Source: Acidobacteriota bacterium
GTDB lineage: Bacteria > Acidobacteriota > Terriglobia > Terriglobales > Acidobacteriaceae
Length of the DNA: 33,892 nucleotides
Direction: 5' to 3'
NCBI GenBank assembly: GCA_013285705.1
Contig: JABDHA010000046.1
Location: 1 to 33,892 of the forward strand
Positions within the stretch are counted from its first letter, which is position 1. Each line of letters starts with the position of its first letter. The notes under the pieces are model-generated. The model searched no databases. It was given only the letters and a program-made list of their open reading frames with translations, and was not told the origin of the DNA. Below are positions 1 to 9,312 of the stretch, piece after piece. Position numbers and translations under genes: made by a program.

Positions 1-828
1 TCTTTTATTGCTCAGATGACACAGGCAGGAAAAGTCTGCGTCTGGGTCGATGTATCGAATGTATTGCATCCCGAATCCGCGGCAGCCTCAGGCGTGGATC
101 TGTCGCGTCTTCTATGGGTGCGTTGCGGAGTGCAAACGGCGCTCCATGTGCAGCTCTCGCAACCTGCTTTCTCTCTTCCCAAGAAATACCTGGTTCCTCC
201 ACCAATCAAGAAGGGGTTGCATGGTGGTGGCTTCGGCCCGCATCCACGCAACGAAGTTAAAGGATTCTCGGATGCAGTCAGCGGCTTGCTAAAGCACGAA
301 ACATTCTCACCGCGATGTGCAGAACTGCAGCACAAGGAACGACCAGAAAAAGAAGCTTTTGAATCGAACTCGCAAAAGCGACCAGCACGGCTAAGCGGAA
401 GACCAGCTCCAATTGTCAAACCACTGTCACGCATGGATCAGGCGCTTCGTGTCACAGATCTTCTTTTGCAGGCTGGAGGATTCAGCGCAATCGTTCTGGA
501 CATGGGCAGCATCGCGTCTGAATACGCCTCGCGTGTACCCCTGGCAACATGGTTCCGTTACCGCTCTGCTGCGGAGAAGACACAGGCGAGCATAGTGCTC
601 CTGACGCAACATTCCTGCGCGAAGAGCAGTGGGGAGTTGCTGCTGCGATTCAAGCCGGGTAGGGCACGCTGTGACGAAACCACTGTATTCACCGGAATCG
701 AGCATGGTCTGGAAGTCGTACGGCGACGTTTCACGCAAGCGCCGACAAATGTAGTTCCGTTGCGTAAACCACAGGGCACAAACACAGCGAGTTGGCGAAG
801 CAGGACTAGCTGGGCAGGTGCTGAATGA
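1..828 (+). CDS. imuA: ImuA-like RecA-fold protein of the SOS mutasome (5' end outside the window)
   Basis: ImuA proteins are RecA-like accessory factors that work with ImuB and DnaE2 in damage-induced translesion synthesis. The frame is open to base 1. The first ATG (16) sits just before a segment (CVWVDVSNVLHPESAAASGV, then DLSRLLWVRC) that in ImuA/RecA-like proteins follows the Walker A region, so the true start and the P-loop most likely lie left of the window and the ATG at 16 is internal. A Walker-B-like strand (SAIVLDMGSI) follows about 150 residues later, then a conserved FRYRSAAEKTQ stretch. The stop overlaps the imuB start (ATGA), indicating one transcript. The call rests on these motifs plus the imuB-dnaE2 context. 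In the family this operon is usually LexA-controlled; the promoter is not visible here. Confidence 0.85.
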   Translation, partial: SFIAQMTQAGKVCVWVDVSNVLHPESAAASGVDLSRLLWVRCGVQTALHVQLSQPAFSLPKKYLVPPPIKKGLHGGGFGPHPRNEVKGFSDAVSGLLKHETFSPRCAELQHKERPEKEAFESNSQKRPARLSGRPAPIVKPLSRMDQALRVTDLLLQAGGFSAIVLDMGSIASEYASRVPLATWFRYRSAAEKTQASIVLLTQHSCAKSSGELLLRFKPGRARCDETTVFTGIEHGLEVVRRRFTQAPTNVVPLRKPQGTNTASWRSRTSWAGAE

Positions 829-2339
829 CGAAGCCTGCAGAGTTATATGCCTGCCTCTATGCCAGAGAATTTCCCGCACAGGTATTGCTGCGTCTGCGAC
901 CGGACCTGCACGACAAGGCGTGTGTCGTAATGGCGGGCAAGCCGCCGTTGCAGCAGGTCTGCTCGCTGAATAAGAAGGCTCGCATTCTCGGCATCGTTCA
1001 CGGCATGACGCAGGTAGAGGTCGACACGTTCCCATCAGCCATTGTGTTGGCACGCTCGGAAAGGGAAGAGGCGGGAGCGAAATCGATCCTGCTTGAATGC
1101 GCGGGAGGATTTTCGCCGCGCGTGGAGGATCGGAGCGAAGACGGTACTTTCCTATGTGTCATCGACATCGCTGGAACCACGAGTCTCTTCGGGCCGCCTG
1201 ATGCTCTGGCGCAGAGCCTCCTCACTCGCGTCAGAACGCTTGGAGTAACAGCGTGCATCTCCGTTAGCACGAACTTTCATGCGGCGGTCTCACTTGCCAA
1301 GGGACTGTCACCACAACAAATAGTGAGAGTTATTCCTCCAGGGGAAGAAAGGGCATCACTCGCCTCACTACCGCTTGCCGTCCTCGATCTCACCGAAAAG
1401 CAGGCGGAAACCTTCTCCTGGTGGGGGATTCACACTTTGGGAATGCTGGCTGCTCTGCCGGAAAAAGAGCTGATTGCGCGCATGGGACAATCCGGCAAAC
1501 GCCTTCGCCAGTTAGCACGCGGAGAGGTGCCGCACTTGTTTCAACCTGTAGAGCCCGCCTTCACGCTCGAAGAACGCATGGAGTTGGATACGCCCGTTGA
1601 ATTACTCGATGCGCTGCTCTTCGTCGTAAACGTGATGCTAGAGCAGCTTATCTTCCGCGCCGCAGCTCGCGTTCTGGCGCTCGCCTCCGTGACGATTACG
1701 TTGACGCTGGAAAGGGGTGCGACGCACTCACGCACCGTCAGGCCTGCGCTGCCGACCAATGATAAGCAGCTCTGGATCAAGCTGCTCCACTTAGATCTCG
1801 AAGCTCATCCACCGCAGGCGGCAATTCTCGCGCTGACGCTCGCGGCAGAGCCGGGCAGCACCGGCAAGGTGCAACTCGGTTTGTTTTCCCCACAGTTGCC
1901 GGAACCGTCACGTCTCGATATAACGGTGGCGCGCATCCGCGCCACCGTCGGTGAAGAAAATGTTGGTCGCGCTGTACTGAATGACACGCATCGACCAGAT
2001 GGATTTCATCTCGAGCCATTTGCTGTTCCATCCGCGCAGTCATCGGAGATCACTCCAATTTTGTTGCCGTCTGCCATCCGACAGCTCCGTCCACCGGAGA
2101 CGGTTTCAGTCACCTCGCAGGGGGGCCGTCCGAAGGCATTCGTCTTTTGGGAACGGAGCTATAAGGTGGAGCGCGCCTATGGTCCGTGGCTGACGGTTGG
2201 TGAGTGGTGGAATTCGACTCTCTGGGAATGCGAGCAGTGGGACCTGATTGCGCGCGCCCAGGATGGGTCAACTCTTTGCTGCTGTCTCATGCGTGACCTG
2301 ATGCAGGAACAGTGGCAGATGGTGGCTCTCTATGACTAG
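825..2339 (+). CDS. imuB: ImuB, Y-family polymerase-like protein without a complete active site
   Basis: 504 residues, the usual ImuB length. ImuB is a non-catalytic Y-family homologue that brings ImuA and DnaE2 to the beta clamp. The N-terminal palm/finger region aligns with Pol IV, but the first metal-binding Asp position reads as part of LYACLYARE with no Asp. In the second motif (CVIDIAGTTSLFG) Asp114 is kept while the following Glu is Ile115, as expected for catalytically dead ImuB. A QxxLF-type clamp-binding motif, QLGLF, is at residues 350-354. The C-terminal tail (YGPWLTVGEWW and following) is typical of the family. It starts inside the imuA stop (4-nt overlap) and overlaps dnaE2 by 8 nt, which suggests tight translational coupling and balanced expression. 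Confidence 0.95.
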   Translation: MTKPAELYACLYAREFPAQVLLRLRPDLHDKACVVMAGKPPLQQVCSLNKKARILGIVHGMTQVEVDTFPSAIVLARSEREEAGAKSILLECAGGFSPRVEDRSEDGTFLCVIDIAGTTSLFGPPDALAQSLLTRVRTLGVTACISVSTNFHAAVSLAKGLSPQQIVRVIPPGEERASLASLPLAVLDLTEKQAETFSWWGIHTLGMLAALPEKELIARMGQSGKRLRQLARGEVPHLFQPVEPAFTLEERMELDTPVELLDALLFVVNVMLEQLIFRAAARVLALASVTITLTLERGATHSRTVRPALPTNDKQLWIKLLHLDLEAHPPQAAILALTLAAEPGSTGKVQLGLFSPQLPEPSRLDITVARIRATVGEENVGRAVLNDTHRPDGFHLEPFAVPSAQSSEITPILLPSAIRQLRPPETVSVTSQGGRPKAFVFWERSYKVERAYGPWLTVGEWWNSTLWECEQWDLIARAQDGSTLCCCLMRDLMQEQWQMVALYD

Positions 2340-5300
2340 TCAATATGTTGAGCTCCATGCGGCGAGCGCTTTCAGTTTCCTTCAGGCTGCCTCGCCTCCA
2401 GAGAGCTTAGTCGAGCGTGCTCATGCTCTGGACATGCCGGCGATGGCGCTGCTCGATCACAACGGCGTCTACGGCTCGGCCCGCTTTCATACCAGCGCTA
2501 AGCTCAATGGCATTCAGGCGCATGTTGGTGCAGAAGTTGCTGTTGCAAGTTTCGGGTCACGTCTCACCCCGCCCGCCTGGTTGCCGCATCAGCGTAAAGA
2601 CGAGCCGGCACGTCTGCCGTTGCTCTGCGAGTCGCGTGAAGGATATCAGAATCTCTGCCAGCTAATCACGCAATTCAAGATGCGTGAAACCACCAAGAAC
2701 GACGGTGCCGCGACTTGCGACGACCTGAAGCAGTATGCAGCCGGTCTGGTCTGCCTTACAGGTGGCGATGAAGGTCCACTGGCCGCGGCACTGACGCGCG
2801 GCGAAGCAGCCGGACGTGAAACAGTTGAAACTCTCACCCGCATCTTTGGCCGCGAGAACGTCTACGTTGAGCTGCAGCGTCACCAGGAGCGTACAGAGGA
2901 ATGGCGAAACCAGGCTGCGATCCGCATCGCACGTTCGCTGAACCTGCCGGTAATTGCCACTAACGGCGTTAAGTATGCAACACAATACGACCACGAGATT
3001 CAGGACCTCTTTACGTCCATCCGCTATCATGTCGAACTCGATCAGGCGGGGCGTCTTCTCGCCGTCAATGGTCAGCGTTATCTTCGAACAGCGCGCGAGA
3101 TGGCGGCGCTGTTTCGTGACATCCCAGAAGCTGTCGAGCGAACGGTAGATCTTTCGTCTCGCCTGAAATTCGAGTTAAACGACCTTGGGTACGAGTTTCC
3201 ACGCTATCCAGTACCCGATGGAGAGGCGATGGACAGCTTTCTGCGCAAGCGTGTCGCAGAAGGCGTTGAACGGCGCTATGGAACGAAGAACAGTCGAGCA
3301 CTTCTGGAGCGTGCAAAGAAGCAGGTTGAGCATGAGCTGACGCTCATTGCAAAGCTCGGGTTTGCTGGGTACTTCCTCATCGTCTGGGATATCGTCGACT
3401 ACTGCAAACGCAATGGCATCCTGATCCAGGGCCGTGGCAGTGCTGCCAACTCTGCCGTCTGCTACGCACTCGAGATTACGGCCGTCGATCCGGTCGGCAT
3501 GGACCTGCTCTTTGAACGCTTCTTAAGTGAAAACCGCGGCGAATGGCCCGACATCGATCTTGATCTGCCTTCGGGTGAGAAACGCGAGCGGGCGATTCAA
3601 TACGTTTATCAGCGTTACGGCGAACTTGGTGCCGCGATGACGGCCAATGTTAGCACCTATCGCGAGAAATCTGCTGCACGTGAGGTGGGAAAAGCTCTCG
3701 GCTTCGATGAGGAATCGTTAGGACGCTTATCGAAGCTTGCTGGTCAATGGGCGTGGCGCGGCAAGACAGACACAATGGCGCATTCGTTCCGGGATGCCGG
3801 CTTCGATATTCGGCATCCGCGCATTGCCAAATATCTCGAGCTGTCGATGCGGATTCAGGACTTGCCGCGGAACCTCAGCCAGCACTCCGGCGGCATGGTG
3901 ATCTGCCAGGGACAGCTGAACCGTGTTGTGCCACTCGAGCGCGCTGCGATGCCAGGGCGCACAGTCATTCAATGGGACAAGGAGGACTGCGCATCTCTAG
4001 GACTCATCAAGGTCGATCTGCTTGGCCTTGGCATGATGACGGTTCTCAAGGACTGCCTTGAATTAATCCCGCGGTACTATGGTGTCCCAGTAGACTTGGC
4101 GCAGTTGCCCGAAGACGAAGAGGTCTACCGCGTTTTGCAGCAGGCAGACACCATTGGCATGTTTCAGGTGGAAAGCCGCGCACAGATGGCGTCGCTGCCG
4201 CTCAACTACCCGAAAGAGTTCTATGATCTGGTTGTGCAGGTTGCCATCATTCGTCCTGGCCCTATTGTTGGCGAGATGATGCACCCCTACATGCGACGAC
4301 GACAAGGTCGAGAAGAGATTACCTATCCACACCCTTTGCTGGAATCGGCCCTCAGGAGAACTCTGGGCGTGCCTCTGTTCCAGGAGCAGTTGCTCAGGAT
4401 GGCCATGACGGTTGCCAATTTTTCTGGAGCAAAGGCCGAAGAATTACGCCGCGCTGTTGGTATGCGTCGGTCGTGGGAACGAATGAAAAGCCTCGAGGTC
4501 GATCTTCGTGCCGGCATGACGGCAAACAAAATCGATGCTGCCACGCAGGATCAGATCGTGCAGAACATCAGTTCTTTCGCTCTGTATGGATTTCCGGAGA
4601 GCCATGCGGCTTCATTCGCGCTGATTGCGTATGCATCGGCTTACTTTAAAGTGAAATACCTCGCAGCGTTCACCTGCGCTATTCTCAACAACCAGCCGAT
4701 GGGGTTCTATTCACCTGCGGTGTTGGTCAAAGATGCACAGCGACACGATTTGAGAATCAAGTGCATCGATGTTCATACTTCGGACTGGCCATGCACAGTC
4801 GAGCGAGAGCAGGATGGCACACTGTCTTTGCGCATGGGACTCGGCTATGTGACAGGACTGCGAAAGCTGTCGGCGGAAGCCCTTGTCCAATCACGTATCG
4901 GGGAAGGTCTGTACCGCTCAGTGGAAGATCTTTGCAAACGCGTCCCGCCACTTACCGAGGAAGAACTGAAAATGCTTGCGAGTGTTGGTGCGCTCAATGA
5001 AATCGATGGGATCAAGCATCGTCGCGATGCTCTCTGGCAGGTGGAGCGAGCTGGAAAACTCGAAGGACCACTCTTTCGTCAACAAAGCGAATGGCTGCGC
5101 GAAGAATCCGATTTACATCCGCTCACTCAGATGACCACCGAGGAACGCCTGGTCGCTGACTATGCAGGCACCGGTCTCACGATCGGCAAGCACCCGATGT
5201 CTTATCGCCGGGCTGAACTCCGCGAGCAAGGAGTTTTGTCTGCCGAGGAGTTGGGAAGGCGCAAAGATGGGGAATTCGTGCACATGGCTGGTTGCGTGAT

Positions 5301-5547
5301 TGCTCGGCAGAGGCCAGGTACCGCTAAGGGCTTTATCTTTCTTTCCATGGAAGATGAGACAGGCATCGCCAACGTCATCATCACACCAGCCCTCTATGAC
5401 CGCGACCGCCTGTTGGTTACTCGTAGCAAATTTCTATTGGTCAAAGGCGTTCTGCAGAATCGGGACAATGTCGTCCATGTAAAGGCTACACGTCTCATGG
5501 CTCTTTCCGGCAGCGCATTGGCGTTAAGCTCTCATGACTTCCATTGA
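2332..5547 (+). CDS. dnaE2: DnaE2 (ImuC) error-prone DNA polymerase III alpha subunit
   Basis: 1071 residues, a normal DnaE2 length and shorter than replicative DnaE. It is the polymerase of the ImuA-ImuB-DnaE2 mutasome, extending past lesions. Order: N-terminal PHP domain (opening ELHAASAFSFL, with LLDHNGVYG after it), C-family palm, thumb and fingers, and a C-terminal OB-fold segment (GFIFLSMEDETGIANVII). The acidic active-site residues are visible as PDIDLDLPSG (D407 and D409) and KVDLLGLG (D562), equivalent to the E. coli DnaE triad. The PHP histidine set looks reduced compared with replicative DnaE, as is common in this family. The ATG at 2332 lies inside the end of imuB, so the two are translationally coupled. 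A strong hairpin follows at 5676-5702. Confidence 0.96.
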   Translation: MTSQYVELHAASAFSFLQAASPPESLVERAHALDMPAMALLDHNGVYGSARFHTSAKLNGIQAHVGAEVAVASFGSRLTPPAWLPHQRKDEPARLPLLCESREGYQNLCQLITQFKMRETTKNDGAATCDDLKQYAAGLVCLTGGDEGPLAAALTRGEAAGRETVETLTRIFGRENVYVELQRHQERTEEWRNQAAIRIARSLNLPVIATNGVKYATQYDHEIQDLFTSIRYHVELDQAGRLLAVNGQRYLRTAREMAALFRDIPEAVERTVDLSSRLKFELNDLGYEFPRYPVPDGEAMDSFLRKRVAEGVERRYGTKNSRALLERAKKQVEHELTLIAKLGFAGYFLIVWDIVDYCKRNGILIQGRGSAANSAVCYALEITAVDPVGMDLLFERFLSENRGEWPDIDLDLPSGEKRERAIQYVYQRYGELGAAMTANVSTYREKSAAREVGKALGFDEESLGRLSKLAGQWAWRGKTDTMAHSFRDAGFDIRHPRIAKYLELSMRIQDLPRNLSQHSGGMVICQGQLNRVVPLERAAMPGRTVIQWDKEDCASLGLIKVDLLGLGMMTVLKDCLELIPRYYGVPVDLAQLPEDEEVYRVLQQADTIGMFQVESRAQMASLPLNYPKEFYDLVVQVAIIRPGPIVGEMMHPYMRRRQGREEITYPHPLLESALRRTLGVPLFQEQLLRMAMTVANFSGAKAEELRRAVGMRRSWERMKSLEVDLRAGMTANKIDAATQDQIVQNISSFALYGFPESHAASFALIAYASAYFKVKYLAAFTCAILNNQPMGFYSPAVLVKDAQRHDLRIKCIDVHTSDWPCTVEREQDGTLSLRMGLGYVTGLRKLSAEALVQSRIGEGLYRSVEDLCKRVPPLTEEELKMLASVGALNEIDGIKHRRDALWQVERAGKLEGPLFRQQSEWLREESDLHPLTQMTTEERLVADYAGTGLTIGKHPMSYRRAELREQGVLSAEELGRRKDGEFVHMAGCVIARQRPGTAKGFIFLSMEDETGIANVIITPALYDRDRLLVTRSKFLLVKGVLQNRDNVVHVKATRLMALSGSALALSSHDFH

Positions 5548-5675
5548 GTAACGCATCCGGCCACATCAGTAGCGATCAGCCCTGTATTTGACCGTTGACG
5601 GGTTTTTGCGCGCCATTCTGGAAAAATTTCCACTAGCTGTTCGAGTGGTGTAGTATCCATCGGCGCGAAGTAAAG

Positions 5676-5702
5676 CCTGCTATGAGCGATTCATAGCAGG
5701 CC
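5676..5702. terminator. Bidirectional rho-independent terminator between dnaE2 and the receptor gene
   Basis: A perfect 11-bp stem (GCCTGCTATGA at 5676-5686 with TCATAGCAGGC at 5692-5702) with a 5-nt loop. It is followed on the + strand by CTTTTGTTG and on the - strand by TTTAC. It lies between two convergent genes, dnaE2 (stop at 5547) and the TonB-dependent receptor (stop at 5728), so it can end both transcripts. The T-runs are short, so termination may be partial. Confidence 0.75.
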
Positions 5703-5727
5703 TTTTGTTGTGCGTTGAAAGGTAGGT

Positions 5728-8700
5728 TTAGAAGGTGAGATGCGCGTTCAACTGCATGGTGCGTCCGCCAACTGTTACCTGTGAAATGCTGGTTCCTGTT
5801 TGCGAGAAGGTTGTGATTCCGCCAGGGCCAGGGGTGCTATCGGGAACCAAGGACTGGTTCGGCGGACCGAAGCTCGGATGATTGAAGGCATTCGTGCTGT
5901 CGGCGCGGATTTGAAGTTGGACGCCCTCGTGCACGGTGAATGTCTTGCCTGCCGAGAGATTGACAACGCTCAGGCCCGGACCCACGAGGCTGTTTCTGCG
6001 CATGTCGCCAAAAGTGCCGTTGGCGGGAAGTGCGAATGCAGCCGGGTTGTACCAGTTCTGAATGGTGCGGTGTTGAGGCAGGGGATTGCCGATTACGTTC
6101 GGATACCAATTTCCGGCTTGGGAGTAGGAATTGTTGGAGCCGCTGATATAGGGCGTATACGGATTGCCCGAGTTAAAGATCATGGTGGAGGAGACCTGCC
6201 ATCCACCGACGACCGCATCAAGCAGACTGCTGTTATTCAGGAACGTCTTGCCTTTGCCGACCGGCAGTTGGTAGACGATGTTGCCCTTTAGAGCATTGCG
6301 GGCGTCGAAGTTTGATGCACCGTAATTGTCGGAAGGCCTAAAGGAGTTTTGGTAAATCTGCGTTCCACCGATTCCGCCTTCTGCCGCCGAATCCTGATCG
6401 TCAAGGAAGTGCGACCAGACATAGTTGAAGTTAAAGCTGAGGCCCGCGGTCAGGCGCCGGGTGATCGATGCCTGCAGCGAATTGTAGTTGGAGACGGCGT
6501 TATGCGTATCGCCGGAAATGCTCTGGTACACCGGGTACGGACGCGAGTTCGGACTGTCATTGGGACCCAGCAGATTCTCGGGGACCTGGTTGATGTCCAC
6601 GGGGAAGCTGAGGTTGAAGCCGTGGCTGCCAACGTATGCCATTTCAGCCACCATGTTCGTGCCCAGAGTGCGTTGCACTGCGACGTTCCACTGGTAAATC
6701 TTCGGAACCGGGGTGTGGTACTGGGTGTAGGTTACGCTCTGTCCATTAAGCGCGGTAGGGTCGGTTGTGGGCGCGACATACGGAAGGTTCGCGCCGCTGC
6801 CGGAAAGGGTGACAACCGGCGTGATGCCATTCGTCTGATCGGTTGCGCTGCCCTGGGTGATGAGGGCATTGCCAAGACCGCCGCCGTATACGTTGGTGCT
6901 CCAATCATAGGAGTAAACGCCGAACCCGCCACGGATTGTGGTTGTCGGATCGGGCGCCCAGTTGAAGCCGACACGGGGCAGCACTGTGCCGTAGACATCG
7001 GCCTGGAGCGAAGTGCGACCGTGGGCGGCCGTAGAGGCATACCAGATGGCGCCGTTCGTGCCAGACGCGGCGTTGTAGACTTCGGGATCGAAGGCGGCAA
7101 TGTTGTTCTTGACTTCATTCCAGCCGTGGAAAATCTGGTAGCGGACGCCGACGTTGAGGGTGAAGTTCGGACGCAGCTTGATGTCGTCCTGGATGAATGC
7201 CTGCGGCATCTTCATGCGCGCGCCAGACTCAGGCTGCACGCTCGCACTCCAGGAGTTTACCTGTCCGAGCATAAAGTCCGCATAGGCTAAACCTGTCGTG
7301 CTGTCGCCGACGGTCGATTGGGTGTATCCGCCGCTGAAGTTAAAAGAGCCCGGATTGAATTCACTGCCGTTTGCCTGATTGGCCTGCCACATCAGGAATT
7401 CTCCACCGAAGTGGATGATGTGCTTGCCGCGAATCATGGTGACGACGTCGGATGGATCGTAGACGAATTCCTTCTGGAAGACCTGGAAGCCGGAGTTCAA
7501 TCCGTAGCAGCAGGCGCCGGAGATGCTGAGGGTGGGGAAAAGGTCGGCCTTGGCATACTGCCAACCGATCTGCTGGGGAATGCCTTTGTTCAGAGACTCA
7601 GGGACATAGTAGTTCAGCTCAGAGGTGAAGCCCATGCGCGCTTCATTGATCGTCGTCGGGGTGATGTTCCAGACGTCGGAGATCTGGGCAGCGTTGCTGT
7701 CTACGTCACCGTCCACGCAATCCATGGGGCAGAAGGCCGTGCCAATTCCTGCGTTATAGGTGGGGTTGTCACGCTGCGTGTCGGTCATCGTCAGTCGATT
7801 GCTGGGCGTGATGTCGTAGTCGAGCCGACCAAAGTACTTTGTGTAAGGGAGCTTGACCGGAGCTGTGTAGTAGTAATTCGAGTTCGGCACTCCCTGACTA
7901 AAGCTCTGGGGCGTGGCATTCGGCAGCGGATAGTAGGCTATGAGGGCCTTGGCCACTGGGTCCATCAGGCTGGAGGGGATCTTGTTGCCATAACCCTCCT
8001 GCTCAAAAGACTTACGGGTGACGACACCGTTGACCACTGTCTGGCTGGTGGGGTCGTAGATGGTTGGCAAGCCGGTGAAGTCGCCGTTGCGCATCGCCTG
8101 TGTGGGAACGGTGATGAAGCCGTTATAGGTGGTGTTGTTGTTGGTCTTGTCGAAGTCGAAGTAGAAGAACATCTTCTTCTTAAGAATGGGACCGCCGATC
8201 GATCCGCCGAAGTTGTTGTAGCGGATGGGAGTGACGGCGATCGGGGTGCCGAAGCCGTAATTGGCGGCGTTCAGCGCATCATTCTGGAAGTATTCATAGG
8301 CCGAACCGTGGAACCGGTTGGTACCGCCTTTGCTGATCTGGTTGAAGACGATGCCGCCGATTCCGTATTGCGCGGAGAAGTTGGAGGTAATGACCTGCAG
8401 TTCGGAAACTGTCTCAAAGATGGAGACATCGGCGTTTCCACTCGAAGGCAAGGTGGTCACGGCGCCGTCGGCAAGGATGGCGCTATACGGAAGGCTTCCG
8501 TTGGCTGAGACAAACTGCTGAGGATTGTTGCTGCCTTGCCAGCCGTTGGAAAGGGAAGTTCCCTGGGTATTGCCCTGGGCTCCGGGGAGCAGAATCGAAA
8601 ACGTTTCCCAGTCAGTGCCGACGTTCGGCAGCTGCGACATCGAGACGGAATCGAGAGTCGTCGACTGTTCACTGGATTCGGTGTTCAGAAGTGGAACGTC

Positions 8701-9081
8701 GTTCGTGTTGACGACCACCTGCTGCGTGGCTGTACCGATGCTCAAGTCCGCGTTGATCGTGGTTATGCCGACTTGCAAGGTGATGGGGCCGCGGACGATC
8801 TTGTTGAATCCATCTTTAGAAACGGTGATGGTATAGGCTCCGGTCACGATCGAGGAGGTGTCATAGAGTCCTGCCTGATCGGTGAGGTAATCCTTGGAGA
8901 CGCCTGTGTTCGTGTTCAGAACTGTGACTGTGGCGCCGGGAATCACTGCGCCGGACGAGTCAGTTACCGTTCCGCGAATATCACCGGAGTTTGTACTTTG
9001 TGAGTAGGTGCTCTCCGCAGGGAAGAGGGCCAGCAATAAAGCCAATGCAACCGTAAATCTACATAACGTCAGTTTTCTCAT
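5728..9081 (-). CDS. TonB-dependent receptor, Oar-like, with carboxypeptidase-regulatory-like N-terminal domain
   Basis: 1117 residues. Residues 1-27 are a signal peptide (MRKLTLCRF, a hydrophobic core, then STYSQS). Residues about 34-112 form a CarboxypepD_reg-like beta-sandwich (GDIRGTVTDSSGAVIPGATV). A plug domain with SELQVITSNFSAQYG follows, then a long beta-barrel rich in Tyr/Asn and ending in Phe (QLNAHLTF), the usual outer-membrane assembly signal. Such receptors in Acidobacteria are thought to import large ligands such as oligosaccharides across the outer membrane using TonB energy. No SusD-like partner is adjacent and nothing in the sequence names the ligand. The start codon is preceded by a GAGG element. 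The leader upstream is AT-rich with two dyads (9126-9160), unlike its neighbours. Confidence 0.9.
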   Translation of the reverse strand: MRKLTLCRFTVALALLLALFPAESTYSQSTNSGDIRGTVTDSSGAVIPGATVTVLNTNTGVSKDYLTDQAGLYDTSSIVTGAYTITVSKDGFNKIVRGPITLQVGITTINADLSIGTATQQVVVNTNDVPLLNTESSEQSTTLDSVSMSQLPNVGTDWETFSILLPGAQGNTQGTSLSNGWQGSNNPQQFVSANGSLPYSAILADGAVTTLPSSGNADVSIFETVSELQVITSNFSAQYGIGGIVFNQISKGGTNRFHGSAYEYFQNDALNAANYGFGTPIAVTPIRYNNFGGSIGGPILKKKMFFYFDFDKTNNNTTYNGFITVPTQAMRNGDFTGLPTIYDPTSQTVVNGVVTRKSFEQEGYGNKIPSSLMDPVAKALIAYYPLPNATPQSFSQGVPNSNYYYTAPVKLPYTKYFGRLDYDITPSNRLTMTDTQRDNPTYNAGIGTAFCPMDCVDGDVDSNAAQISDVWNITPTTINEARMGFTSELNYYVPESLNKGIPQQIGWQYAKADLFPTLSISGACCYGLNSGFQVFQKEFVYDPSDVVTMIRGKHIIHFGGEFLMWQANQANGSEFNPGSFNFSGGYTQSTVGDSTTGLAYADFMLGQVNSWSASVQPESGARMKMPQAFIQDDIKLRPNFTLNVGVRYQIFHGWNEVKNNIAAFDPEVYNAASGTNGAIWYASTAAHGRTSLQADVYGTVLPRVGFNWAPDPTTTIRGGFGVYSYDWSTNVYGGGLGNALITQGSATDQTNGITPVVTLSGSGANLPYVAPTTDPTALNGQSVTYTQYHTPVPKIYQWNVAVQRTLGTNMVAEMAYVGSHGFNLSFPVDINQVPENLLGPNDSPNSRPYPVYQSISGDTHNAVSNYNSLQASITRRLTAGLSFNFNYVWSHFLDDQDSAAEGGIGGTQIYQNSFRPSDNYGASNFDARNALKGNIVYQLPVGKGKTFLNNSSLLDAVVGGWQVSSTMIFNSGNPYTPYISGSNNSYSQAGNWYPNVIGNPLPQHRTIQNWYNPAAFALPANGTFGDMRRNSLVGPGLSVVNLSAGKTFTVHEGVQLQIRADSTNAFNHPSFGPPNQSLVPDSTPGPGGITTFSQTGTSISQVTVGGRTMQLNAHLTF

Positions 9082-9125
9082 TTAGGACCTCACTTGAACT
9101 GCAATAACGGAGCAAATATTAAAGA

Positions 9126-9160
9126 ATTAGTACACTTACTTACTAATATTTAATAAATAT
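9126..9160. promoter_or_regulatory. AT-rich leader with two inverted repeats upstream of the TonB-dependent receptor
   Basis: Two perfect dyads lie side by side and overlap by 2 nt: ATTAGTA / TACTAAT (9126-9132 and 9141-9147, 8-nt spacer) and ATATTT / AAATAT (9146-9151 and 9155-9160, 3-nt spacer). They sit 45-80 bp upstream of the receptor start at 9081, where an operator or -10/-35 region would be expected. The stretch is far richer in A+T than the flanking genes. Short AT-only dyads arise by chance easily, so this is a candidate only. Confidence 0.35.
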
Positions 9161-9242
9161 GTACCCGAACTGTAAGAATACGCAATCATTTTTTTAAGGA
9201 ATGTTTACTTTTGGGAATCGATAAAAGTCTAAGTAATAAAAA

Positions 9243-9280
9243 GCCCTCATACGCTGTATAAACCAGGCGCGTATGAGGGC
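9243..9280 (-). terminator. Rho-independent terminator of the VOC-protein gene
   Basis: A perfect 12-bp stem (GCCCTCATACGC at 9243-9254 with GCGTATGAGGGC at 9269-9280) and a 14-nt loop. Read on the - strand it is followed by TTTTTATT, a good U-tract. It lies just downstream of the VOC gene that ends at 9313, and it shields the receptor gene from read-through. Confidence 0.88.
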
Positions 9281-9312
9281 AGGTGCTCGGGTGCTACAAG
9301 GTTAGGTTGGCA

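Noticed and set aside
16-828. ATG at 16 as the true start of imuA
   Set aside because: The frame is open to base 1 and the sequence after this ATG matches the part of ImuA that follows the P-loop, so the start lies outside the window.
6349-7290. Long + strand frame (313 codons) opposite the TonB-dependent receptor
   Set aside because: It is antisense to a well-supported receptor gene, has a Val/Gly/Arg-rich composition typical of a shadow frame, and shows no family motif.
7318-8508. Long + strand frame (396 codons) opposite the TonB-dependent receptor
   Set aside because: Same reason: it mirrors the receptor's third-position bias and contains no recognisable domain.
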